Below are positions 12,648-23,956 of a stretch of 64,000 bases of DNA, one piece after another. The notes beneath the pieces were generated by a model that saw only the letters and a list, made by a program, of their open reading frames with translations, did no database searches and was not told the DNA's origin. The stretch comes from Margaritispora aquatica (lineage: Eukaryota; Ascomycota; Leotiomycetes; Helotiales; Discinellaceae): contig VJWN01000002.1 of the NCBI GenBank assembly GCA_007644065.1, forward strand, positions 1,327,831 through 1,391,830. Reading direction: 5' to 3'. The position numbers were made by a program, and so were the translations under genes. Within the stretch, counting starts at the first letter, position 1; each line of letters opens with the position of its first letter.

Positions 12648-15625
12648 ATGCTACCCCCTGAGCTGGCGAGTAGCTACTCACAATACAAGTCGGATACCAA
12701 TGTATTCGTTACTGTAAGTTATACTCCATGGTTCTCTTTAGATCTTTAAAATACAATCTGGAGACAAGGCTAAGACTCTCCAGTGGCTATACAAGAGTGC
12801 AGCTCTCTGCGGATATACCTCAAGATTAACCAGAGCGGAAGATGAAGATGAGCCTATTATCAACGCCACTGCCAACTTTGCCTCTACTTCAGCTAAGGGA
12901 ACTGTAAGACTGAAAGGAAAGGAGCGTAAAGAAGCCAAGATCGTAGAAGCAGCAAAGCTCAAGGCCGAGGCCATGAAACCGCCAGAGCGAGTCGTTCATT
13001 CTTTACCCACGAGAGAGCTACTTGCACAGGCTCGGGTTGTTGCTAATGCAACAACTCCGAAAATTATGGTTCCCATAATGATTCAGAGACTCTTGTCGGA
13101 TGCTATTCAGGCACGCAAACGCTGCACTGCTTGGTTTCAGAAGGTCAATTCTGGTGAGAAATTCAAGATGAATCATGATTCAAATGCTACTCATGAACAT
13201 TTCATACACATATTGGTAAGTAATGCTTCTGAAAGTCATGCAAATATTCCCTTGATATCATCGGCTGACAATAAGGTATCTGTAGGAAGCTGCATGGAAG
13301 CTACTCCAAGCTCGATTCGAAGTTCCAAAACAAACAAGACAGGCTTCGGGAGTAAACGTTACGCAAGATACCTCTAGTGGGCAACTAGAAAGCAGGTTCA
13401 ATGGACTACATGTTGAGGACCTTGACATTGAAGAGTATGATGCTTTACCATCAGTCACTCCTACCAGCAGGCCCACGGAGTTAAAGAAAGGCCAACAAGA
13501 TGTTTACGAGCTAGAGCTTGCTCTCGAAGCTGAGCTTCCATTCATCATCTACTGTTTCTTCGAGGATCTTAACCAGCTTCGGAAGTTTTTGAATCGTGTT
13601 TGGGAGCAAGTCAAGGATGGATCTCTGAGTTACATGTCCGCGTCGCTAACGACAAACATTGCGCTTGAACTGGTCGAGAAATCCGAAGACTCATTAATCT
13701 CATTGTCGCCGGAGCGTTTCGGGAAGACTGTCTATCGTTCAATCACCTCGGTGATACACGATATCCCAAAGTACCCTACTCTGAATCTGGAGACTCTTCT
13801 CGCCGTCAAGCAAAGGGGTGAAGTTTCGGAAGACCATGCCACATCACAAAATACATTCCGACATGATGAGTTTGTTTTCCTCCAAACATTCCTAACCCTT
13901 GAGAAGTTCAGAACTCAGGCGATGTTCAATAAAAAGGAGGCCATGACACAAATCCTGAGTCCAGAAATTTATTGGTTCATGTTTCCTGAAGTTGTTCCAT
14001 TGGATGTGGACTTTTCCCAGGCTGTTTTCGAAGATGACCTTTTGACACAAATCTTAATGGAACTTCAGCTCAACACTATGCAAAAATTTGCAGAGGAGAA
14101 AACTACGCGGGCTCGTCAAAAAGGCTTGCTTGAAGGAAAAACCGCTCATCATATTGTATTTGAAGCTGTTAAAGATCGCATGACTACTTTGTTACGCCCA
14201 ATGCAGTTTTCTTGCGGGAAGGGCATTACGATCTCTGCGGTTTTTGCTGCTCGCATTATTACTGACAGCAACAATTTACTTGGAGACGATGTCGACCGAT
14301 CGTACTATGGACTTCGTAAACTTGGTGCATTGTCAGAGAGGATGTTGGAACTCAAGTGGAGCGATGAAGGAAGACATCTGAGAAGCAGTTTTGGGCTTAT
14401 GACGACGAGTGAAGAGCTTTATAGAGACTGGCTAAACAAAGAAATCGGAACCCAAGCAATCAAGTTGTCTGGTCGTACTGTCAAAGTCATCAAATTGAGC
14501 AAGATGGTGGGCATCAAGTACGCTATTTTAGAAGCATCAGCATATAACTCCCAACAAGCTACTAATCTCCCTCATGGTGTCGCAGCCAATGCCGCGGATA
14601 ATGCTGCTGGATTCGACATCAGACTCGACCCTATTATTCTGAACAAAGAATACACATTCCTTTATAACAAAGTACCACTGTACTCGGGGCTTGAGGCATT
14701 AAAGCTCACAATTGGAATGGAGAAGCTTGGGATCGATTTAGCGAACGCCATGTGCTCTGTAGCTGCCGCTGCTCATCTATACAACGCGGTACAGCAAGTT
14801 GGACTTTTGCAAGAAAGTTGGGCATTGATGGACCGAACGATTCAGAATCACATCAATGATTTCTTCAGCGGAGATCTTCCCACTACAGGTCATCTCATCT
14901 TTCAACGATTCGGTATCTGCACTGGAGTGCCAGTTGATTCTTTTGCTAGAAATCGACGAGTAACCCACAGAAAGCTCCCAACCAAGATTTTCAGAAACGT
15001 TGACAAGATTCTGCAAGGCTCAAAGTCATCAGCTTTGATTGAGGCATATTTTGATGATGAGATCTCAGGAGAGGCGCTTGTTCTTGGCCTTGTTTCAAAT
15101 AACCGAACACGACGCCATCAATCAAAGGATACTCACTCTGGAATGTTGCAGATGTTGAGAGATTTTAACGACTGTCTGCTATCTGTAACACCCAAGATCG
15201 AGGACAACCTTATTCCATTAGCAAGGCAATGCGACAATCTTCTGCTTAAAGTCCGCGAAGGATTCAAGGAAAAACTTGATACCGACCACTTTAAAAACGG
15301 ATTCGAGTATGGCGAGGTGTGTAAGCAATGGAACATGATAACAGTCTTGAGCATATTTGAGGATGCCTTCAGCTCTTCATTTTCCGCCAATGGCACTAAG
15401 AGCAGAAAGAAGCCGAGTCATCTGGAGCAGATAATGCATGATTCGTCCCAAACCTCTGGTAAACTTCAGATCGCAGCTGAGATCATGCGAGAATTTCTTC
15501 CCCAGGCGAACGCGGTCGTTGATATTCCACCATTCGACGTCGTTGCAGAGACACTGGCTTCTCTGTCTACAGAACCTTCTGCCAGATCTATTCGGGAAGC
15601 TCGGCGCATTATCGATCTCGCGTGA
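12648..15625 (+). CDS. DUF6604 domain-containing protein
   Basis: Three exons: 12648-12713, 12784-13215, 13286-15625, encoding 945 aa. Both introns are 70 nt, start GTAAGT and end in CCAG or GTAG; both fall between codons. The start MLPPELASSYSQYKSD is typical of the family. DUF6604 covers roughly residues 8-240, with the motifs FVTWLYKSAALCGY, NATHEHFIHIL and ELPFIIYCFFEDLNQL. The rest is a large helical, mostly uncharacterised region without membrane spans or an obvious catalytic motif. The family is fungal and of unknown function; members often vary in copy number. A decayed relative lies upstream in opposite orientation. I assign no biochemical role. Confidence 0.85.
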
Positions 15626-16815
15626 GAAATATGCGACTTCTTCCTAGCTATGCTTCCTTGAATTGTGGTTCAATAGCGGAAAAGTCAAAGTTTCGGATCA
15701 ATGAGGAGACTTTAGATAGGAAAGAAAGGTAGCGTTGGGCATTGACCAAAGCTAAGTGCTTGTAGTTTTATGGGCTTCCACAGAGTTTACAGAGTTTGTT
15801 CCTCAGGTCGATTGCTTATGGTACATCGCTCGATGAAGAAACAAAGGCACAGAAATGGAGATAACTGTTCGCAATTCTAACACGAAAGTACCTTGAAATG
15901 TAATTTTTAATCCTGAAATTCGCTCCGACTAGAGCACTTGTGAGCTTGTGAGTTGTACTATTTAACTAGAAAATAGTTCTTGCAAAGATTAGCATCTACC
16001 TATCTTTTTTCACGTCAGGTCACTTGTTCCACCAACCTCCTCTCAAGATAATTTGGATATATCTAAAGTGTGGAGGCTCATAAGGAGTGATTCCATTGAC
16101 ATATTGCTGTATACTGTTCAATCATAGAACATGATACTGAGTTTGGAATGATAGATTAAAATCTGTAAGCAATAAGGTATGCAAGGTAAGCTTTGTATTA
16201 GACTAGTCTATGCTGTGAAATTATCCAAAGTGAGTCTTATTTATATCAGTCTCCGATACTAGGTAATGTTGTTAGTAGAGAAGAGTCTTTTTTGTTCTTG
16301 CGAATAATGAGTATTAGGGCATAATGTTTGACTCTGAAGTTCTTAAGCGAGCCCTCGCTAAACCATCACCACCTACCTTAGTAAGCTACTTATAGAAATG
16401 TTCAAGAACGAAGCAATGAACACAAAGAGCGACGAGGGTTTGCAGATAAAAGCGTGTCACTTCTTTCTCTTACGGAGGCAATTTTCAACACAGGAGGTAA
16501 ACTATCACAGTAGCCAATGAAACACGAAAATAAAATACGCTGTCTTTAGTCTCATGTGTGCGTCCCCAACTAACTATTCAGACTCAGTCGTCTATTGTGC
16601 TCCCCATAGCCAATCCTAGCCTTTCCTCCTAAACAAATAAGCCATCCAGCATACGCAGAAGGATACTGGTATCATTCACCAAACGCCACCAACGCCACAT
16701 ATCCCCATTGGAGTGAGAAGCAAAACCGCACCGCCAACACCAGCCACTGACCCGGTGGCTCAATTCAAACATTTTATGCCAACAATACTTTTACAAGAAA
16801 CGGGAATCATAGACC
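15626..16815. other. Intergenic region, 1.2 kb, convergent
   Basis: Holds the 3' flanks of the DUF6604 and RAD21 genes, which converge here. The sequence is A/T-rich with no supportable gene, RNA or repeat. Confidence 0.5.
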
Positions 16816-18809
16816 TTAGGCTGCAATTGCAACCATGGCAGGTTGTTCCAGACTTGCACTTGGACCAGCTTCCTCCTCTGCAATCTCGCCGCCAGCTTCC
16901 CGCTCTGCCCAATCACCCCATAGGCCTCGCTTCCCACGAATTCTAATTGGCCCGCCTAATGATCCGTCTTGTTGCTCAATCTTCACGGCGTCTTTCGTGG
17001 CTAACACCAAAACCTCAAAGAACATCTTGGTAGCGTCTGCTCTACTTGTTCGTGCTTCTGGTAACAGGTCTTGGAAAAGAACACTGGCCTTCTTGCGCTT
17101 GTCTGCACTGTTCGCTGCGTCAGCACCAAAGCAATCTCGTAGTAAGTGAACAGCGTGCTTGGTGCCCAGTGATACTGGTCCACTGTCTGCAGGGTGAACA
17201 AGAGGTGCAATGGTGTCGTCAAAGTTTGGTGCAGGGGAAGAAACACCCATGCCAGTATTAGGATTATGATCATCATCATCCATTGGAACAGGGATAGTCT
17301 CATCGGCTGCCATCTCAATGATGGTTTGATCAGGCGCAACCGAAGTATTTGCACGGTCAAATCCAGTATCACCGCCAAGGCCGAGCGCGATATCATCCTC
17401 CTCACCCAAGTCGAGTCGCGGCGATTTGTGTGGACCTTGGTCATCACCGCTCTCCATATCGGCAATGCCGCTATCCCTCTTGCGCTTCAACTCGCCCGTG
17501 CGACGGACTGCATCGAGAGAGAGCATGCCACGGAGTTCTGGTGCCCATCCCGCACTTCTGCCTCCATTCATGATATTTGAAACGAATCCTCCATTCTTTT
17601 GCATTTCCATCAATGCAATGATTTCTGGATCTCTTGGAAGGAATGATTGAGGTTGTAAGATCCTGTCTCGATTTTGTTGTTGTTCCTTAATCTGGCCGTT
17701 AGAGAGTTGCGTGTCGTTATCAGGCTGGATTGTTCTCTGCCTCCTGGCCCGTTGAGCAGGGTTTCTAATGATAGTGTGTTCCGAATCCTCTTCTGGCTCA
17801 AAGAATTCGGAATGAATAGTACGGTCATGCTCTGCTTCGATTTCGGCGACAACATTCTCATCAATGTCTGACAGAGGCGACTCCGAAATTCTCTCTGGTC
17901 GGATCAAGGGAACAGCAGGGAGATGGGACACATCTGGTTCAGGACCCATATCAAACATGCCAACATCGCCGTCGTCGTCGATCATTCTCACACCATCATC
18001 TCCTCCAAACCCAAGATTTAACGAGGTATCACGGTCAGCATATTCGATTGTGTCTTTCACAGGTTGAATGTCCAACTCGCTTAATAGGTCTTCCTCAACA
18101 GCTCTGGCCTCAGGTGCATCTCGTCCAATTTCAACACTTCGGTCCACAGCCTTTGGATTGAAGTCATCCAAATCCAAACCGAAATCTAGTCCTAGGTCCA
18201 GGTCGTCCATCGGCTCCAAGACAAGCTCCTCATCGTTCGAGTTTTCAATGCTATTCTGTAAGAATTGGCTGCCTGTCGTATAATCTTCCTGGAGATTGAT
18301 GTCTCTGCTACCGGCACGCTTCTTGCGTTGGTGAGAGTCATCTTCTAATTGCGAGAAGAGAAATGACGCATCTGGCATTGGCGGCATTTCAAGGTTGTCT
18401 CCTTCAGTCAAAACATCGGGGAGCATAAGAGCGTCTCGAGAAGGCATGTGTAATCCTGCAGGTATATCGTTGTTACCGGAAAGTCGAAACGCCTAATTAT
18501 CATGTCAGTCTATAGTATTAGCAATAGGCTATATGGGGTCAGTACCATCTTTATCTTCATCAGTGCCTCATTGCAGTCATCGAGCAGGTAGCGGGCTTTC
18601 CGGCTGTAGATTCTCACAACACCTAGCAATAACTGGCCACTTAATCGCAGGGCCATAGGCGCCTGGTTCGTTGTTACGATAGCATCGACACTATCTTTGA
18701 CACTGGCTTGCAAGATGTGATTCTTAGAAAGCTTGCGTTCCAGATTTGCGGACAGCCATACACGCGCCAACGGGCCCGTCTTAGACAGGAGTGTCTCTGA
18801 ATAGAACAT
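16816..18809 (-). CDS. RAD21: Cohesin alpha-kleisin subunit RAD21/SCC1
   Basis: Two exons on the minus strand: 18809-18546 and 18492-16816, encoding 646 aa. The 53-nt intron (18493-18545) begins GTACTG, ends AATTAG, and joins MKIKM to AFRLSG. The N-terminal Rad21/Rec8 domain (residues 1-100) starts MFYSETLLSKTGPLARVWL, the part that binds SMC3. The C-terminal winged helix (about 555-625, ending in GKRGLWGDWAE) binds SMC1. The middle is acidic and disordered. It contains SVEIGR at residues 207-212, which fits the separase cleavage consensus of fungal Scc1. A weaker ExxR site (EHDR) lies further on. Rec8 is less likely because the length, N-terminus and cleavage motif fit the mitotic kleisin. 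Confidence 0.94.
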
Positions 18810-20275
18810 TTTGATGATTATGATAGAGGCAGAAAGAGCAAAGCAATAGCGAGTTTATGCGCCAGATGGCGACTGTGTGGTGTGCGAAGCAATGAGGAGG
18901 AGGATTTTGTTTGAAGAGCCCGCGTTGTTATGATGAAGTCGCGTCAAGGATTGTCAGAGGCTAGGCGCAAGTCGCATTCCTTTCGCAAACGCGTTCCAAC
19001 GAACAAGCTGAACTGGCTATTGTATCCGAAGATTGAGAGGTCGATTTGACGATGAGTGGAGATATAGCAGCAAACGTCGGGCGATGGGGAAATGTTTCGA
19101 GATTGAAATAATTCGTGGTGGGGATGTCGAAATCGAGCAGTGAGGTGAGAATGCTGAAGGCTGGGAGGCACACTAGCCCCAAAGGAGATCAAGCAGGTAT
19201 CAATGGATATCGACACATACCTTAGCACTCGAGTTAAGAAGAACTGCAAAGCCGTTGTATAACTGCCGCCATATGTCCTTAAGATGAGTGCAATCATAAT
19301 CCAGTTCTCTAGAAGAATTAATCTTAAGATCCAGGTATCCGGGAAGAGATCCACGTGTAATAATTGCATTGGCGCATAGGTAACTTAGGTGCGAAGACCT
19401 GTTTAGTATTGCTCTGGCGATGCCAGAATTCACTCTTGTATTCATTATTCATTACTAGCGAACAATTGTTATAAAGTGAAATCCACCCTTTGATAACATC
19501 TCCTCTTGATATACTACAAACATCTAAGTCTTTCATTTGCTAGTATGTATTGCAATACGTTGTTTCTTCCTCGTGCTTTGTGCTAATGGAGACCTGAGAT
19601 TCTCAAAGCAGGTGACAATAGACAAAATAAGGTACCTTATACAAAGAGACTCTCTCAATTTGTACTACTCAGTATCTGCAAGTCTGCAAGGCGTCGTCTC
19701 ACAGCAGACTTTATCCCTCAGGATTTATCATGCCATTGGTTATTTCCAACTTTAAGAATTGACCGTCCCAACCACATTCATCAATCCTGATCTCAATATC
19801 AAAATACCTGTAAGCAGCTAGCCAACTAGAGGTACTTGTGCAGCACCTTAGTCAGGTCGAGATCTGCTGTCTCTACCAGGAGCCAATGCGGTAAAAGTCA
19901 GGGACAGGGGGAAATAGTCAGTGCCATTGTTGAAACCACCAAAATCCATCAAGCAAAGAAGACCTCCATCACGACACGTAATTCAAAATTGGAGCTGCAG
20001 AAATATTCCGGATATCAATATCAAATTTAGCCTCTACCTTAGTACCTTACTTTTTAATCTTTGCGACAACTTCACTAACGCCAAACTGCCTATACTGTTC
20101 CCGCGCATTGTTGTTTCCTCAAGATTTCCAAGCTTCTCGAGCATCCGGTTCATACTTGCCCATACGACACCCAGGTTCAAAAGTCCATGTTACCAAATAG
20201 GTAGCGACCAACGACAGCATTTCTGCTGATCGTGGCAGGAACCTCGTGGAGGAATACCAAACAGGAGTAAAGGAG
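18810..20275. other. Intergenic region, 1.5 kb, divergent
   Basis: Lies between the start codons of RAD21 and the Golgi ATPase and should hold both promoters. A minus-strand frame of 141 codons (18944-19369) has no family features. An extra 5' exon of the ATPase cannot be ruled out, but none is convincing. Confidence 0.45.
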
Positions 20276-23200
20276 ATGCCTTGGCCCTCAGAGTCACGGT
20301 CGTTGGGTTCAGGAGGGAGTCTGTTACCGATGTCCAACATACCAGATATTCGCACTGCGAAATCAGAACCGTCGTCACCAAGATCAAGTTCAAAAGATCG
20401 GTCAAGGTCAAGGAGTAGACACACGCGGACAACATCATCTGTAGCAAAGGTTCGTTCGACTTCGGCGCCGCCAACAATTGACCACGAAGGGGAGATAGAA
20501 CTGATTTCCTTCCAGTCAATAGCAGATGAATATGCAGCCCTTTCACCCTCCGAAACTGCTGCGCGACTGCAGACATCCCTCACCAACGGTCTTTCTCCCG
20601 CAGAAGCAACAGCCAGATTGCACGATCAGGGGCCCAATGAATTGCCGCATGAAGAGCCAGAACCGTTGTGGTTGCGATTTCTGAAGCAGTTCAAAGAACC
20701 TCTCATCCTGCTGCTGTTGTGCTCTGCGGGTGCCTCTATTGTTGTGGGGAATAAAGATGATGCCTTGAGTATAGCAGTGGCAGTGACTATTGTAGTGTCG
20801 GTCGGGTTTATACAGGAATATAGGTCGGAAAATTCGATTGAAGCATTGAGCCATTTAGTGCCAAACCACGCACATCTTATAAGGGGCGAGCCTTCCAGAC
20901 AAATTAACCAGCGAACACCAACCTGGCCACCATCAAGCCAAGATGCATCCGAGCGAGAAGGGTTGATGGACGAAGCTGGGGACGATAGTGAAGAGAAGCT
21001 AGAGGCTGGTTCTATAAAGGTCATGGCTGCTCAGCTTGTGCCAGGAGACTTGGTCTTATTTACAACGGGAGACAGAATCCCTGCCGACATAAGAGTAACT
21101 AAGGCGTCAGATCTGTCTATTGATGAATCGAATCTCACTGGAGAAAATGAACCCGTCAGGATCACCGCGGAAGCGAAGCAAAGAAACCCATATTCTATGA
21201 GATCCGCATCTAGGAATTTGGAACCTCCAGGATCACCCGCATATGCTTCTGCTGGTAGTGGCACTGTTGGCGCAGACACAAATCTGAATAGCACTACAAA
21301 CATTGCTTTCATGGGAACACTGGTACGGTCTGGGCATGGTCAGGGAATTGTTTATGCCACAGGAGGTAATACCCATTTCGGCATCATAGCAGCAGCTGTG
21401 ACAGAGACTGAAAGCCCTCGAACACCTCTTCAACTATCCATGGACTCTCTAGGGTCGCAACTTAGTCAAGCTTCGTTTGTAATTATTGCAGTGATATCTC
21501 TCGTAGGGTGGTTCCAAGGGAAGGCACTTCTAGAGATCTTTACAATTTCCATTTCGCTAGCTGTAGCCGCTATCCCTGAAGGTTTACCTATCATTGTTAC
21601 TGTCACTCTGGCACTAGGGGTTCATCGTATGGCACGCTACAATGCTATTGTCAGGAAAATGCCTAGCGTAGAGACCTTGGGATCTGTTAATGTGGTTTGC
21701 AGTGACAAAACAGGTATGCTTTATAACTACAGTATTCATAATGTGGGCTGACTGCCATAGGAACCTTGACCATGAACCATATGACAACGACAAAAATGTG
21801 GTTTTTTGACGCCGAAAGTCCGATTCTCGTTGATTCGGATGATGGGGCCGCCGAGTCCAAACCTGATCCAGTGACTCTGAGAATTCTTCGCATTGGAAAC
21901 ATCGCAAATAATGCTCGTCTCAATCGTTTACATGCTGCACAGTCAGCATCCTCTCAAGCTATTCTATCTTCTACAGAAGGAGCTGATAATCAGCCTCTAA
22001 GGAGTCGATGGGTTGGTCAACCCACGGATGTTGCCATGTTAGATCTCCTCGATCGTTTCAAGGAGCCAGATATCAGAGATCGACTTGGTCATCGGATTGG
22101 CGAGACCCCTTTCAGTTCCGAAAGAAAGTGGATGGGTGTTACTGTTGGAGATACCAACAATGACGGCACCTCTTCATCCAGAGAATTGGCCTATATTAAG
22201 GGCGCTATCGATCGCATCTTGAGTCGATGTGATACCTATTTAACGAAAGATGGACGCGAAGTAGTTCTAGACTCAAACAGAAGAAAGGAAGCATTGGAAG
22301 CTGCCGAGAAACTTGCTGCTGAGGGACTTCGCGTTCTTGGATTTGCAAGTGGACCAGTAGCCAAACATCCAAAGTCACTTACTTCAGTGAGTCGAAGCTC
22401 AACGCCGGTCACAAGAAGCGCTGAGCCCCTGGCATCCCACGATGAGGATGTGTACAAGGGCCTCACTTTCGCTGGACTTGTCGGCATGAGCGATCCACCA
22501 AGAGCTGGAGTACAAAGGTCTATCCGACGACTCATGCGTGGTGGCGTGAAAGTGATTATGATTACAGGAGATGCGGAAACCACAGCTCTCGCTATTGGCA
22601 AGAAACTTGGCATGGCCATCGCCACCCCTCGAGAGCACACATCAAGCTCAATAGCAGTGAAACCAGTCCTAAGAGGCGATGAAATCGATCAAATGACTGA
22701 CGAAGAGCTGGAGGCTGCCATTGCTAATACCTCAATCTTTGCACGGACAAGTCCAGATCATAAGATGAAGATAATCCGCGCCTTACAAGCTCGTGGTGAT
22801 ATCGTAGCCATGACTGGAGATGGAGTCAATGATGCGCCTGCTCTTAAGAAAGCCGACATCGGAATTTCGATGGGTCTCCAAGGAACTGATGTAGCCAAAG
22901 AGGCCGCAGATATGATCCTAACAGATGATGACTTCTCAACAATTCTGCATGCCATTGAAGAAGGCAAAGGTATCTTCAACAACATCCAGAATTTCCTTAC
23001 CTTTCAACTGAGTACCAGTGCTGCTGCACTCAGCTTGGTCTTGATCTGCACGTGTTTTGGTTTCAAGAATCCATTAAACGCGATGCAGATCTTATGGATC
23101 AGTAAGTCTTCTTTTGTTATCAAAGTTGGCAGATGCTAACATGACCGCTAGACATTATAATGGATGGACCACCGGCTCAATCTCTTGGAGTCGAGCCTGT

Positions 23201-23693
23201 TGATCCAGATGTGATGAGCCGCCCACCTCGCAAACGCAATGCACCTGTTCTGACCTGGCCGCTCATAACACGAGTTCTCACTTCTGCTACAATTATTATG
23301 CTTGGAACTATGGCCGTATACACCCATGAGATGCTTACCGACGGCGAAGTCACGAAGCGCGATACCACGATGACGTTCACCTGCTTCGTACTCTTCGATA
23401 TGTTCAATGCACTCAACTGTCGTTCTGAGGGCAAATCCATTCTCCGTGGCGAAGTTGGTCTATTCAGTAACACGTTGTTTAATTGGGCAGTTAGCCTGAG
23501 TCTTGGCGGCCAGATTCTTGTAATCTATTTTCCCTGGCTTCAAGAGGTATTTCAGACAGAGGCGTTGGGGCTTTTTGATTTACTGGCCCTAGTAATGCTC
23601 GCATCAACAGTATTTTGGGCGGATGAGGCTCGCAAGTGGTGGAAGAGTAGAGGGAAAAGGAGATTGGGCAGTGGTTATAGCCAACTTGTTTGA
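20276..23693 (+). CDS. PMR1: Golgi Ca2+/Mn2+ P-type ATPase (PMR1/SPCA type)
   Basis: Three exons: 20276-21713, 21761-23101, 23152-23693, giving 1106 aa. The joins restore CSDKTG-TLTMN and [14 protein letters not shown]. All P2A landmarks are present: LTGE, PEGLP near residue 432, the phosphorylated Asp477 in [16 protein letters not shown] near 831 and the C-terminal block of membrane helices. [15 protein letters not shown] and the overall layout fit secretory-pathway SPCA pumps rather than plasma-membrane pumps with a calmodulin tail. It loads the Golgi with Ca2+ and Mn2+, the latter for glycosyltransferases. It is longer than the usual ~950 aa because of a Ser/Arg-rich N-terminus (residues 1-75) and an acidic insert near 205-245. 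The start is the first ATG; the ATG at 20330 (MSNIPDIRT) is an alternative. COG4 follows closely on the same strand. Confidence 0.9.
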
Positions 23694-23956
23694 TGGTGTA
23701 CTATTTGAGATAAAGGGCATTGGGAATAAAACATAGGGATGGGATAGGGAGGGGGTTTGCTTGGTGTGTGTAAATATAAAGTTTTGGATTAGCTCAACAC
23801 ATAGGCAATGTGTTAGTCCTTACAATAAGCTCAACTTTCTGCAATCTGCGTCATATAAACAGCCTCATTTGTGAAAACCGATCATTTCCGTCCCAGTTTA
23901 TGAACGCAAAGTTTGAGGCAAACTGAAGACTCAAAGTGAGTTCAGGGGAGAGTAAC

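Noticed and set aside
18944..19369. 141-codon minus-strand frame between RAD21 and PMR1
   Set aside because: No recognisable motif, and a competing frame overlaps; likely chance in a divergent promoter region.
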